Shown: one piece after another, positions 15,497 to 24,280 of the stretch
How positions within the stretch are numbered: the first letter of the stretch is position 1
How the letters are laid out: every line of letters begins with the position of its first letter
Source of the DNA: Kribbella sp. ALI-6-A
GTDB taxonomy: Bacteria > Actinomycetota > Actinomycetes > Propionibacteriales > Kribbellaceae
Direction: 5' to 3'
DNA length: 64,000 bases
Assembly (NCBI RefSeq): GCF_001984195.1
Contig: NZ_MTQN01000012.1
Span: 1,984,001-2,048,000 of the forward strand
Translations under genes and position numbers: made by a program
Notes under the pieces: model-generated
Databases searched by the model: none
The model's input: only the letters and a program-made list of their open reading frames with translations
Told to the model about the DNA's origin: nothing

Positions 15497-16762
15497 ATGA
15501 CCAAGTGGCTCGCCGCAGCCGCGTCCGTCGGCCTCCTGGCCGTCGTCCTGCCCACCCCCGCGGCCCACGCTGCCGAACCGGCCCCGACAGACGTCGAGAT
15601 CAGCTGGAAGGACAGCACTCGTCAATACGTGCACGTGACCTGGCGCGAAGATGCCGACCGGCCGAACCGGATCGTGGTGCGAGCACGCGGCGAGTTGACG
15701 GACCGAGTCGTCCGGCACGTTCCGGCCGGCGCCCCGAACGAGATCGACCTGCCGAAGAGCGCCGTTCGGCAGGCGGGGACCGCCTACGAGGTGCTGCAGA
15801 TCGCAGTCTCCGCCGCGGACGCCGACGGGACGGCCGCAAGTGCGGTCGGGCTCTCTGCTGCCTTCGACATTCTCTATTCCAGTGAGCCCCTCATCGAGGG
15901 ATTCAGCCCGTCCGGCAGTGCCGCGGTGCGCCTCGACTGGCGGAACTGGCCGCGGCAGGATCGCGACACCCCGGACGACCCGTTGGACGTCGACGCGCCG
16001 GTGCTCTTCCAGCCCATGTATCGGGTGGGCACGGCCGCGCCGGTGGACGTCGGCCGGCCGACGACCGCGGCGGGGAGCACCTTCGCCGTCCCGAAGCCGC
16101 CGTTCGAGGTTGCTGTCCGGGCGCAGAACGAGTGGGACGCCGGGCCCCCGAGCCAGTGGATCCGCGGCCGGCTGGTCGCGTTCACGACGTCGATCCCGCG
16201 CTGGGTTCGGGCGGACGCGCCGACAGTTGTCAGTGGCACTTTCTCCGGCCCGCCGACCGTTCAGGTCACGCTGCAAGCCCGGAACACGGCTGCGAGCGCC
16301 TGGTACGTCGTCAGCTCTGCCGACTTCTCCGGCGGCCGTTACCGATTCTCCCTGGCCAGCCGTGGAACCCGTGAGTACCGCGTTGCCGTCGCCAACACGG
16401 TCACCTCCACGCCCAGCACAGTTTGGTACGGCGGATACAGCGCGCCAGTCACCACAACCACCCAGATGACTGTCTGGCCGACGGTGTATCGCGAGCCGGC
16501 ACCGGTGGGCAGCGGCCTGGCACAGATCGGCCTCAGCATCATGCCGGGTATCGATGGCCGCGGCGAGCTGCAGCGCTGGAACGGAAAGACGTGGACGTTG
16601 GTGGGCTACGTGTTCACCAAGCACGGCTACGGCGACGCGTATCTCAGCACGAACGTCGCCAGCCGCTTCGCGTACCGCTTCTACGTGCCGACCCACCGCT
16701 TCGGCGCGGTCACGGTCGCGGCGGCCTACAGCGCGACCTTCTATCAGACCATCACTCGCTGA
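15497..16762 (+). CDS. Secreted Ig/FnIII-like protein, tandem family member 3
   Basis: 421 residues with ATG 15497, ten bases after the previous stop; GAAAGG serves as the ribosome site. The signal peptide ends at 'AHA' (23-25). It shows the family pattern: 'VEISWKD', 'VHVTWRE', 'SAAFDI', 'TPDDPLD', a variant 'NEWD' in place of 'NEWG', 'LQARNTAASAWYVVS', 'GTREYRV', 'LQRWNGKTWTLVGYV' and 'YRFYVP'. It is the most divergent of the five genes in unit 4. No membrane anchor or sortase signal is seen at the C-terminus, so it should be released or held by partners. Confidence 0.88.
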   Translation: MTKWLAAAASVGLLAVVLPTPAAHAAEPAPTDVEISWKDSTRQYVHVTWREDADRPNRIVVRARGELTDRVVRHVPAGAPNEIDLPKSAVRQAGTAYEVLQIAVSAADADGTAASAVGLSAAFDILYSSEPLIEGFSPSGSAAVRLDWRNWPRQDRDTPDDPLDVDAPVLFQPMYRVGTAAPVDVGRPTTAAGSTFAVPKPPFEVAVRAQNEWDAGPPSQWIRGRLVAFTTSIPRWVRADAPTVVSGTFSGPPTVQVTLQARNTAASAWYVVSSADFSGGRYRFSLASRGTREYRVAVANTVTSTPSTVWYGGYSAPVTTTTQMTVWPTVYREPAPVGSGLAQIGLSIMPGIDGRGELQRWNGKTWTLVGYVFTKHGYGDAYLSTNVASRFAYRFYVPTHRFGAVTVAAAYSATFYQTITR

Positions 16763-16776
16763 AAGGCTTTCTGCCC

Positions 16777-18024
16777 ATGAAGAAATGGCCAGCACTGGCA
16801 TTGTCCGCCGGTCTGCTCGGCTCGGCGCTGACCGCGACTCAGGCGGTCGCGGCCGACGCCGCGCCGACCGGTGTGACGATCGCCTGGAAGGACTCGACCC
16901 ACGAGTTCGTCCGGGTGACGTGGACCGAGGAAGGCGATCAGCCGAACAAGGTCGTGCTCCGGACGGGGACTTCGACCACCGTGCTGCCGGTGTTCGTCCC
17001 GGCGGGTGCGGCGAACGTGGTGGACTATCCCGCCACCCGGCTGGAACCGTACAGCGGAACACTGCAGTTCGACGTGTCGGTCGGAACGGAGGCCGCAGAG
17101 ACCAGTCCGGCCGGAGTTTCCCCGCGGTTCGACACGATCGTCGCCGCGCCCGCCGAGCGGGTCTCGGTCACGTTGTCGGGGACCAGCGGCCTGCGGGTGC
17201 AGTGGAAGGCCGGGTTCTCCGAGCTCGACCGGACTCCCGACGACCCGCTGGACCTGGCCGGCTCGACCCGGTACACGCCCCGTTTGGTCGCCGGAAGCAA
17301 GGTCAGTGACCTCGCCGCCGCGTCCCCGGCGACCTCGGTGACGGTGGCCAGCCACGCGTTGCCGTACCAGATCGACGTCTTGGCGAGCAACGAGTGGGGC
17401 ACCGTCAGCAGGCGCCTCGGCGGTGCCTCCGCGAGCGGTCTCAAGGCTGTCATCCCGACCTGGGTGAAGTCCGGCACGGCGACGTCGCAGCCCGCGATCA
17501 CGGGGACCGTTGCCGCCCGCACCGCTCCGGTCTACCTGCAGGCCCGGAACACCGCGACCAGCCCCTGGTACACCGCGTCGTCGCAGCAGGCCGTCAACGG
17601 AACCTTCAGGTTCCCGCTCGGTGCGTCCGGCTCGCGGCACTACCGGGTGCTGGCGCCCAACTACACAGACACTGCCGGCATCGCCTACTTCGGCAGCTAC
17701 AGCGCGGCCGTGGCGACGACAGTTCAGGTGAACCCCTGGGGCGCCCGCTTCACCACCGCCACGGTCCGGCGTGGGCAGACCGCGACCGCTGAGGTTCGCC
17801 ACTCGCCGACCTGCAGCTACACCGTGGTCCTGCAGCGCTGGACCGGCAACACGTGGAGCACGGTCGGATACGTCAGGAGCAACGTGGGCCTCGCCCGCGG
17901 CTACGTGAAGAGTGCCGCCGTCGGACGGGTGGCCTACCGCTACTACCTCCCGGCCGTCACCGTGAACGGCTTCAAGTACGCCGCCGCGTACTCGCCCAAT
18001 TTCGTGCTCACCACCACTTCCTGA
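16777..18024 (+). CDS. Secreted Ig/FnIII-like protein, tandem family member 4
   Basis: 415 residues, starting at ATG 16777, 14 bases after the previous stop. The signal peptide ends at 'AVA' (23-25). Landmarks are 'VTIAWKD', 'VRVTWTE', 'SVGTEAAETSPAG', 'SPRFDT', 'TPDDPLD', 'NEWG', 'LQARNTATSPWYTASS', 'GSRHYRV', 'LQRWTGNTWSTVGYV' and 'YRYYLPAVTVNG'. It is closest to member 5 in the signal peptide and around 'SVGTE..ETSP', pointing to a recent duplication of this pair. Function unknown. Confidence 0.88.
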   Translation: MKKWPALALSAGLLGSALTATQAVAADAAPTGVTIAWKDSTHEFVRVTWTEEGDQPNKVVLRTGTSTTVLPVFVPAGAANVVDYPATRLEPYSGTLQFDVSVGTEAAETSPAGVSPRFDTIVAAPAERVSVTLSGTSGLRVQWKAGFSELDRTPDDPLDLAGSTRYTPRLVAGSKVSDLAAASPATSVTVASHALPYQIDVLASNEWGTVSRRLGGASASGLKAVIPTWVKSGTATSQPAITGTVAARTAPVYLQARNTATSPWYTASSQQAVNGTFRFPLGASGSRHYRVLAPNYTDTAGIAYFGSYSAAVATTVQVNPWGARFTTATVRRGQTATAEVRHSPTCSYTVVLQRWTGNTWSTVGYVRSNVGLARGYVKSAAVGRVAYRYYLPAVTVNGFKYAAAYSPNFVLTTTS

Positions 18025-18032
18025 GGATCTCC

Positions 18033-19277
18033 ATGAAGAAGTCCGTGCTCCTCGCGGTGTCCGCCGGCCTGGTTGCCGCCGCTCTGACGGCGACTCCGGC
18101 AGCCGCCGCCGATCCCGCGCCCAAGAACGTGAAGATCAGCTGGAAGGACAACACGGTCCAGTTCGTCCACGTCAGCTGGGACGACGACGGCGGCCTGCCG
18201 AACAAGGTGGTGACCCGCCGCGAGGCGGGCAGTGCCGAGCTCGGCGTCGTCTACGTCCCCGCAGGCGGTCCCGACGCCGTCGACATTCCGGCCGGCACCT
18301 TCAGCGCCGACTCGGAGCTGGAGATCGCGGTGTCGGTCGGAACCGAGGGCGGCGAGACCAGTCCGGCCACGGCGTCACCGCGGTTCGACACCTATCGGGC
18401 CCGGCCGTCGGACGAGCGGAAGTTCACGCTGGCTGGTGACGCCACTGTCCTGGTCGAGTGGAAGTACTACGAGGTCACGGACACCGGGACCCCGAACGAT
18501 CCGCTCGACCGGCCGGGATCGACTCTCTACACGCCGCAGTACCGGTTGCACGAGGGCGACAAGCCGGTGAGCCTGGGCGAGCCTTCCGTGGGAACCTTCA
18601 TCGGGTTCGGCGCGCCGGTTCCACGCTCTTTGTTCTCCGTCGCCGCCCGGAACGAGTGGGGCGGCTACGCCGGCGTGGATCTGACGATCGGCTACGCCGG
18701 CCTGAAGGCGGTCATCCCGGCCTGGGCACAGGTGAACAGTCCGCAGGCCAAGATCACCGGTACCTTCGAGCCGGCCCAGGCCCAGGTCGTCCTCCAGGCG
18801 CGGAACTCGGCGAGCAGCCCCTGGTACGTCGTCGCTTCGAAGTTGTTCCAGAACCGGCAGTTCGAGTTCGACCTCGGTGCGTCCGGATCGCGGCAGTACC
18901 GGGTCGCGCTGCCCACGATCCGCGACGACGCCAAGAGCGAGGGATGGTTCGGCGGGTACAGCCAAGTGGTCGCGACGACGATGCAGCAGGCCGGGCGGGC
19001 AAGCTGGGTCCAGCCCGTTGTCCAGCGCGGTGCGACGGCGAAGGCGCCGCTGATCATCACACCGGGGCTCACCAGCAAGGCTGTGCTCCAGCGCTGGACG
19101 GGGACGACCTGGGCAACGGTCGGTTCGGTGTCGGTCGCCAACGGTCGTGGGGAGGGCGTCATCCGGGTCACCACGCCGGGCCGGGTCGCCTACCGCTACT
19201 ACCTTCCTGCCGCGTCGCTGAACGGTCTTCCCTACGCGGCGGCCTACACGCCCAACTTCGTGCTCACCACTGTCTGA
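18033..19277 (+). CDS. Secreted Ig/FnIII-like protein, tandem family member 5
   Basis: 414 residues with ATG 18033, eight bases after the previous stop and preceded by GAGGAT. The signal peptide ends near 'AAA' (23-26). It carries 'VKISWKD', 'VHVSWDD', 'SPRFDT', 'TPNDPLD' (Asn for Asp in the motif), 'NEWG', 'LQARNSASSPWYVVAS', 'GSRQYRV', 'LQRWTGTTWATVGSV' and 'YRYYLPAASLNG'. It is the last gene of the operon; the converging F420-type gene ends three bases later, with no obvious hairpin terminator between them. Confidence 0.88.
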   Translation: MKKSVLLAVSAGLVAAALTATPAAAADPAPKNVKISWKDNTVQFVHVSWDDDGGLPNKVVTRREAGSAELGVVYVPAGGPDAVDIPAGTFSADSELEIAVSVGTEGGETSPATASPRFDTYRARPSDERKFTLAGDATVLVEWKYYEVTDTGTPNDPLDRPGSTLYTPQYRLHEGDKPVSLGEPSVGTFIGFGAPVPRSLFSVAARNEWGGYAGVDLTIGYAGLKAVIPAWAQVNSPQAKITGTFEPAQAQVVLQARNSASSPWYVVASKLFQNRQFEFDLGASGSRQYRVALPTIRDDAKSEGWFGGYSQVVATTMQQAGRASWVQPVVQRGATAKAPLIITPGLTSKAVLQRWTGTTWATVGSVSVANGRGEGVIRVTTPGRVAYRYYLPAASLNGLPYAAAYTPNFVLTTV

Positions 19278-19280
19278 GGA

Positions 19281-19682
19281 CTAGCTCGCCGACCAGCCGG
19301 TCCACTTCTCGACGTTCGCGACGACGAAGGGACCGGCTGGTGGGTTCTCGGCGTACTGCGAGTATTTGGCGACCAGCGCCTCGACCGAATACTCCGGTAC
19401 GACGTCAGCCGTGCAGTCCGCGCGGATCCACCACAGGTGGGTCCAGTCGGGGGAGTAGTGGTCGATCAGCAGCGTGGCCCGCGGGTTCTCGGTCAGGTTG
19501 CGCAGACGACGCAGGTTTCGCGTGGTTTTGGGCTTGTGGTCGACGGCGATCAGGACGGTGTCGCCGGTCAGTGCGAACGTGACGGGCACCACATGGGGGC
19601 GCAGGTCCAGACCCGTCGTGGCCAGGAACGCACGCTCGGCGCTGGCGAAGCGTGAGCGGCAGACCTCGGTGGGGAGTATCAC
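19281..19682 (-). CDS. PPOX-class split-barrel protein, probable F420- or flavin-dependent oxidoreductase
   Basis: A 133-residue split-barrel protein. 'FAQAERAFLATTG'-like opening strands, 'RPHVVPVTFAL', the phosphate-binding 'DHKPKTTRNLRRLRNL' and 'PRATLLIDHYSPDWTHLWWIRA' match the actinobacterial PPOX class of probable F420-dependent enzymes (I believe the TIGR03668 group). These small proteins bind F420 or FMN and reduce varied substrates. It lies between the tandem secreted genes and their lipoprotein paralogue, convergent with the first and divergent from the second. Substrate unknown. Confidence 0.8.
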   Translation of the reverse strand: MILPTEVCRSRFASAERAFLATTGLDLRPHVVPVTFALTGDTVLIAVDHKPKTTRNLRRLRNLTENPRATLLIDHYSPDWTHLWWIRADCTADVVPEYSVEALVAKYSQYAENPPAGPFVVANVEKWTGWSAS

Positions 19683-19767
19683 GATTCGGCCCTCCGGCTA
19701 GGCAGTGCGGGGTGTCGGCTGGGTATGGTCAACGCGGTTCCAGGTTGTCCTAGGTCGGTGAGGTGCG

Positions 19768-21057
19768 ATGGGCAGGGTGCGGTCGCCGCTTGCCGTCGTG
19801 GCTGTGGTGCTGGTCGCGGGGACCGCCCTGACGGCGTGTACGTCGGACCCGGTCCCGACCGGGGTGACGGTCGGGTGGGACGAGGCGCGGTCCGCGGTCC
19901 AGGTGAGCTGGAAGGACGACAACGCGCCGAACCGGATCTCGATCGAGGGCGTGGTGTCCAGCAGTCCGTCGTACGTGAAGTACGTGGCGGCGGACGAGCC
20001 GAACACCTGGTCGATCCCGACCTCGGCGTTCCCGCCCGACGGCAACTACCGGATCGCGGTGGCGATCGGGACGTCGCGCGGTGGGGTGACCAGCAAGCCG
20101 GCCCGGTCGCCGATGTTCGACACCGACGGGCCGTTGCGGCCGGCCGAGGCGATCGCGCGGACGTCCGGCAAGGACGTCGTGGTGAGCTGGAAGGTGCCGC
20201 CGCCGGATCAGGACTTCACGCCGAACGACCCGCTCGACCTGCCGGCCGGGAGCCAGGTCTACACGCCGGTGATCGGCGTCAACGGGCAGCCGTTCAAGCC
20301 GGTCGCCGCGGCCACGACCAAGTCGAGCCTGGTGCTGAAGAACATCCGGCCGCCGTACTACTTCCAGTTGCGGACGAAGAACGAGTGGGCCTCGCTGGCC
20401 GGCGCCGAGATCGCCGGGCGGACCACCAGGACGACGGCCGCCGTACCGACGTTGTGGACGTTCGGCAAGCAGATGCTGATCCGCGGCCGGACCATCCAGC
20501 AGGAGATCAGCTGCGGCGGATCTCGTTGCTCGGTGCAACAGTCGACGTCGGCCGGACTGCCGGTCGTGGTGCTGGCGCAGAACCGCGCGGGCGGTCCGTG
20601 GGTCCAGGCCGGCCGGTCGACCACCCAGCCGGGCGGGCACTTCGAGGTCCGGGTGAACACCGGCGGCACCCGCTCGTACCGGGCGTACGTGCCGGTGCAC
20701 AGCCGGGTCGGCGCGCTGTTCAGCGCGTCGAGCAGCAAGAGCTACCTGACCCGGAGCCGGCTGCTGATCCAGGGCGCGGGCTACGCGGGCGGCAACGTGC
20801 ACAACCGCAACGGGGTGATCAACGCCGCGGTGGTGGTCCGCCCGGCGCTGAACAGCACCGCGATGCTGCAGTTCTGGAACGGCCGGGCCTGGGGCAACGT
20901 CAAGGCGACCCCGATGCGGGGCGGCCGGGCCACGATCAGCTTCCGGGCGACCAGGCCCGGGGTGTTCGCCTACCGCTTCCTGGTCCCCGGTACGACGTAC
21001 CAGGGCACGCCGGTCTACGGCACGGCGACGCCGAGCCTGGTGCTGCGGGTCCGCTGA
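19768..21057 (+). CDS. Lipoprotein paralogue of the tandem secreted Ig-like family (member 6)
   Basis: 429 residues. Instead of a free signal peptide it has a lipobox, 'LTAC' with Cys24, so it is predicted to be lipid-anchored to the outer face of the membrane. The family marks are all present: 'VTVGWDE', 'VQVSWKDD', 'SPMFDT', 'TPNDPLD', 'NEWA', a 'VVLAQNRAGGPWVQAG' version of unit 3, and 'MLQFWNGRAWGNV' with 'YRFLVPGTTYQG' in unit 4. Unit 3 has an extra loop with two cysteines ('SCGGSRCS'), which could form a disulfide. It is clearly older and more divergent than members 1-5 and may anchor or receive them; that is inference. Confidence 0.85.
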   Translation: MGRVRSPLAVVAVVLVAGTALTACTSDPVPTGVTVGWDEARSAVQVSWKDDNAPNRISIEGVVSSSPSYVKYVAADEPNTWSIPTSAFPPDGNYRIAVAIGTSRGGVTSKPARSPMFDTDGPLRPAEAIARTSGKDVVVSWKVPPPDQDFTPNDPLDLPAGSQVYTPVIGVNGQPFKPVAAATTKSSLVLKNIRPPYYFQLRTKNEWASLAGAEIAGRTTRTTAAVPTLWTFGKQMLIRGRTIQQEISCGGSRCSVQQSTSAGLPVVVLAQNRAGGPWVQAGRSTTQPGGHFEVRVNTGGTRSYRAYVPVHSRVGALFSASSSKSYLTRSRLLIQGAGYAGGNVHNRNGVINAAVVVRPALNSTAMLQFWNGRAWGNVKATPMRGGRATISFRATRPGVFAYRFLVPGTTYQGTPVYGTATPSLVLRVR

Positions 21058-21058
21058 C

Positions 21059-21721
21059 CTACTGGGCGTCGGCCGGCGCCGGGCCGACCAGCTCGACGGA
21101 GTCCTCGCCGGTACGCCGGCGGTGCCGCAGCTTGTAGACCGCGTACGCCGTGACGGCGGCCGCGGCGACCAGGGCCAGCGCCCAGATCGACAGCTCGCCG
21201 AAGATCTTGTCCGCGTTGTCGCCGATGTTGTACGCGACGACACCGATCGTGACCGACCAGGCCAGCCCGCCGGCCGCGTTGGCGACCAGGAACTTCGGGT
21301 ACGGCATTCGCAGCGTGCCCGCCATCGGGCCGGCGAAGATCCGCAGCAGCGCGACGAACCGGCCGAAGAAGACGGTCCAGACGCCGTACTTGTGGAAGTA
21401 CCGCTCGGCCCGCTCGATCCGGTCGGTGGAGAAGTGTCTGGAGCGCCGGCCGAGCCGCTCGAACAGGCCGCGGCCCGCCTTGCGCCCGAGGTAGTAGCCG
21501 ATCGAGTCGCCGACGATCGCCCCGGTCGCGGCCGCGCCGATCACCAGCACCAGGCGCAGATCGCCCTGGGACGCGAGCAGCGCGGCGGCGATCAGCGTGG
21601 TCTCGCCGGGCAACGGGATGCCCATGCTCTCGATGCCGATGACCAGCCCGACGACCAGGTACGTGACGACTGCGAGTCCCCCGGTCGGTACCGCGATCGC
21701 CAGCGCGTGAAGTTCCCCCAT
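21059..21721 (-). CDS. DedA-family membrane protein
   Basis: 220 residues with ATG 21721; a longer in-frame start would add an improbable 43-residue hydrophilic leader. 'ESMGIPLPGETTLIAAALLA' and 'DSIGYYLGRKAG', then 'FFGRFVALLRIFAGPMAGTLRM' and 'NAAGGLAW', are the DedA (SNARE-associated, VTT) signature with its conserved Glu, Asp and Arg residues. DedA proteins are thought to act as lipid transporters or scramblases, some with undecaprenyl phosphate. About five membrane helices. It converges on the lipoprotein gene with one base between the stops. Confidence 0.92.
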   Translation of the reverse strand: MGELHALAIAVPTGGLAVVTYLVVGLVIGIESMGIPLPGETTLIAAALLASQGDLRLVLVIGAAATGAIVGDSIGYYLGRKAGRGLFERLGRRSRHFSTDRIERAERYFHKYGVWTVFFGRFVALLRIFAGPMAGTLRMPYPKFLVANAAGGLAWSVTIGVVAYNIGDNADKIFGELSIWALALVAAAAVTAYAVYKLRHRRRTGEDSVELVGPAPADAQ

Positions 21722-21892
21722 GAAACAATCGTGGCACTGCCGGGCAAGCGTTTTACTGATCTGTGAACTATCCGGCGGACGGAATTTCCGGGCCGGTTCA
21801 GGTGTTGACCCGCGACCCAGGGGCGGCCGGGACGGCCGGTGGGCGGGCAAACGATTCGGTTCCGGAGGCGGTCAGTCACTAGCCTTTGCCCT

Positions 21893-23413
21893 ATGACTGA
21901 GCCACGTGAGACCCCGGTGACCCCCGACAGCGGGCAGGACGACCTGCCCGAGCAGATGCGGGTCCGCCGGGAGAAGCGTGACCGGCTGCTCGCCGAGGGG
22001 GTGCAGCCCTACCCGATCTCGGTGCCGCGGACGCACCTGCTCAAGGACCTGCGCGACCGGTACGACGCTCAGGAGCTCGCGCCGGACACCCGGACCGGCG
22101 AGCAGGTCGCGGTGGCCGGCCGGGTCATCTTCCTGCGCAACACCGGCAAGCTGTGCTTCGTCCGGCTCCGCGAGGGCGACGGGACCGAGCTGCAGGTGAT
22201 GCTGTCGCTGGCCGACGTCGGCGAGGAGGAGCTGGCCCGGTTCAAGGCGCTGGTCGACATCGGCGACCTGCTGTCGGTGCAGGGCGAGGTGGTCACCAGC
22301 CGGCGGGGTGAGCTGTCGGTGCAGGCCACGTCCTGGCAGATGGCGGCCAAGACGCTGCGCCCGCTGCCGAACGAGCACAACCCGCTGAGCGAGGAAGCCC
22401 GGGTCCGGATGCGCTACGTGGACCTGATCGTGCGGCCGGAGGCCCGCGAGATGGTCCGGACCAAGGCGGCGGTGCTGAAGTCGCTGCGCACGACCTTCGA
22501 CGACCAGGGGTTCGTCGAGGTGGAGACGCCGGTGCTGCAGCTGACCAACGGCGGCGCGGCGGCCCGGCCGTTCCGGACCCACCTGAACGCCTTCGACCAG
22601 GACATGCTGCTGCGGATCGCGCTCGAGCTGGATCTCAAGCGGGCGATGATCGGCGGCGTCGACCGGGTCTACGAGATCGGCCGGACGTTCCGCAACGAGG
22701 GCCTGGACTCCACCCATGCCGCGGAATTCTCGATGATCGAGGCTTACCAGGCCTACGGTGATTACGACACGATGGCCGAGCTGCTGCAGCAGCTGATCCG
22801 CAACGCCGCCCGTGCGGCCGGCCGGCCGGAGGTCACCGCGCGCGACGGTTCGGTGATCGATTTCGAGCAGCCGTTCCGGCACGCGACGCTTTTCGGGCTG
22901 CTGTCGGAGGCGGTCGGCCAGAGTGTGGACCAGACCACCGAGCTGCCCGCCCTGCTGAAGCTGGCCGAACAGCACGAGGTCGAGCTGCAACCGGGCAAGA
23001 ATGCCGGTGAGATCGCGGTCGACTTGTTCGAGAAGCTGTGTGAGCACACCCTGATCCAGCCCACGTTCGTGCGCGATTATCCCGAGTCGGCCCGGCCGCT
23101 GGCCAAGCGCCACCGCGACGCCGACGGGCTGGTCGAGGCCTTCGACCTGTTCGTCAACGGCGTCGAGCTCGGGGTCGCCTACAGCGAGCTGAACGACCCC
23201 GTGATCCAGCGCGAACGCCTGGTGGCACAGTCGTTGCTGGCCGCCGCGGGCGATCCCGAGGCGATGGAGCTGGACGAGGACTTCCTGCGCGCGATGGAGT
23301 TCGGCATGCCGCCGGCCGGTGGGCTCGGGATGGGTCTGGACCGGCTGGTGATGCTGTTCACCGGGGCCGGGATCCGGGAGACGATTCTGTTCCCGTTGCT
23401 GCGTCCGGAGTGA
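21893..23413 (+). CDS. lysS: Lysyl-tRNA synthetase, class II
   Basis: It charges tRNA-Lys with lysine. 506 residues from ATG 21893. The OB-fold anticodon-binding domain (about 60-165, 'VAVAGRVIFLRNTGKLCFV') precedes the class II core: motif 1 near 'MRYVDLIVRPEAREMVRTKA', motif 2 with 'FRNEGLDSTHAAEFSMIEAYQAY', and motif 3 'GMGLDRLVMLFTG'. It is a free-standing synthetase without the membrane domain of mycobacterial LysX. Upstream to dedA there are 171 bases, enough for a promoter; I see no strong Shine-Dalgarno. Confidence 0.97.
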   Translation: MTEPRETPVTPDSGQDDLPEQMRVRREKRDRLLAEGVQPYPISVPRTHLLKDLRDRYDAQELAPDTRTGEQVAVAGRVIFLRNTGKLCFVRLREGDGTELQVMLSLADVGEEELARFKALVDIGDLLSVQGEVVTSRRGELSVQATSWQMAAKTLRPLPNEHNPLSEEARVRMRYVDLIVRPEAREMVRTKAAVLKSLRTTFDDQGFVEVETPVLQLTNGGAAARPFRTHLNAFDQDMLLRIALELDLKRAMIGGVDRVYEIGRTFRNEGLDSTHAAEFSMIEAYQAYGDYDTMAELLQQLIRNAARAAGRPEVTARDGSVIDFEQPFRHATLFGLLSEAVGQSVDQTTELPALLKLAEQHEVELQPGKNAGEIAVDLFEKLCEHTLIQPTFVRDYPESARPLAKRHRDADGLVEAFDLFVNGVELGVAYSELNDPVIQRERLVAQSLLAAAGDPEAMELDEDFLRAMEFGMPPAGGLGMGLDRLVMLFTGAGIRETILFPLLRPE

Positions 23414-23594
23414 GCCGGAAACGGGCCCGGGAGGCTGTTGCATAGCACAACCAACGGCCATATCCATTCCCGGGTCCATTTCCGCGCCCGGCGCATACGC
23501 GGAGTGACGTGAATACCCTTCGTCACGAACAGTGCACGAGATCCCGCCGGGACGGGTGTTTAGTCACATCTTTCCTCCACATTCCGCCTGTTGA

Positions 23595-23624
23595 ATGACA
23601 ACTCCAGGGTTTGTGCGGTACAAA
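23595..23624 (+). promoter_or_regulatory. Candidate lsr2 promoter
   Basis: ATGACA at 23595-23600 and TACAAA at 23619-23624 form a sigma-70-like pair with an 18-base spacer, about 65 bases upstream of lsr2. The rest of 23414-23689 holds no gene. Confidence 0.35.
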
Positions 23625-23689
23625 TCAGGTGGAAGCCCGAAAAAGTGGGGGATTGTGCCCGGTGGCGGGCGCGGAAAGGACTGTCATCG

Positions 23690-24025
23690 ATGGCGCAAAG
23701 GGTCCAGGTAGTTCTCGAGGACGATCTCGACGGTGGTAAGGCCGACGAGACCGTGACCTTCGGATTGGACGGCACGACGTACGAGATCGACCTGTCCAAG
23801 AAGAACGCCGCCAAACTGCGCGACGCGCTGTCCGGATACGTCGGGGTGGCGCGCAAGGTGACCGGCCGTGGCCGGGGCGCCACCGGCCGGGCCGGTCGCA
23901 GCCGGGGCCGGTCGGCCACCGACTCGGCCGACATCCGGGCGTGGGCCAAGGAGAACGGCTACGAGGTGAGCGAGCGCGGCCGGATCTCGGCCGAGGTGCG
24001 CGCGGCGTACAACGAGGCGAAGTAG
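23690..24025 (+). CDS. lsr2: Lsr2 nucleoid-associated xenogeneic silencer
   Basis: Lsr2 binds the minor groove of AT-rich DNA and bridges it, silencing foreign genes, the actinobacterial counterpart of H-NS. 111 residues from ATG 23690, with GGAAAGGA upstream. The N-terminal oligomerisation domain ('VQVVLEDDLDGG', 'TYEIDLSKKNAAKLRDAL') is joined by an Arg/Gly-rich linker to the DNA-binding domain. In that domain 'SADIRAWAKENGYEVSERGR' shows 'ERGR' in place of the AT-hook-like RGR, followed by 'ISAEV'. Usual length and domain order. Confidence 0.97.
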   Translation: MAQRVQVVLEDDLDGGKADETVTFGLDGTTYEIDLSKKNAAKLRDALSGYVGVARKVTGRGRGATGRAGRSRGRSATDSADIRAWAKENGYEVSERGRISAEVRAAYNEAK

Positions 24026-24040
24026 CAGCCCCTGAGGATT

Positions 24041-24082
24041 CGGACGGTCCCGGTGCCTGAAACCAGGCACCGGGACCGTCCG
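24041..24082 (+). terminator. Long perfect hairpin after lsr2
   Basis: Nineteen base pairs (24041-24059 with 24064-24082) close a four-base AAAC loop. There is no U-tract; GGTTGTTT lies ten bases further on. It begins 15 bases after the lsr2 stop and probably ends or protects its mRNA. Confidence 0.7.
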
Positions 24083-24162
24083 CATTCCGGTTGTTTCACA
24101 GTGTGGACACTTCGGTGCACAACTTTCGGGCCGGTGCCTGAGAAGACAGCTATCGCGGCGAA

Positions 24163-24177
24163 TTCGCTGGTGGCGAA
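24163..24177. promoter_or_regulatory. ClgR-type operator, distal site
   Basis: TTCGC-N5-GCGAA is a perfect palindrome matching the known actinobacterial ClgR motif (CGC-N5-GCG core). It lies about 190 bases upstream of clpC, a classic ClgR target. Confidence 0.6.
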
Positions 24178-24265
24178 CACCGGGCGCGCCGGGAACACCG
24201 TGGGTACCGCAGAGGTTGTTCCCTTGTGATCCCCAGTGGGCGGCCGGGCGAGAGGTCGTCGCTTG

Positions 24266-24280
24266 TTCGCTGAGAGCGAG
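24266..24280. promoter_or_regulatory. ClgR-type operator, proximal site
   Basis: TTCGC-TGAGA-GCGAG keeps the CGC-N5-GCG core with one mismatch at the edge. A possible -10 element TAGCAT is at 24299-24304, so the site would overlap the -35 region, as suits an activator. clpC starts at 24368. Confidence 0.6.
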
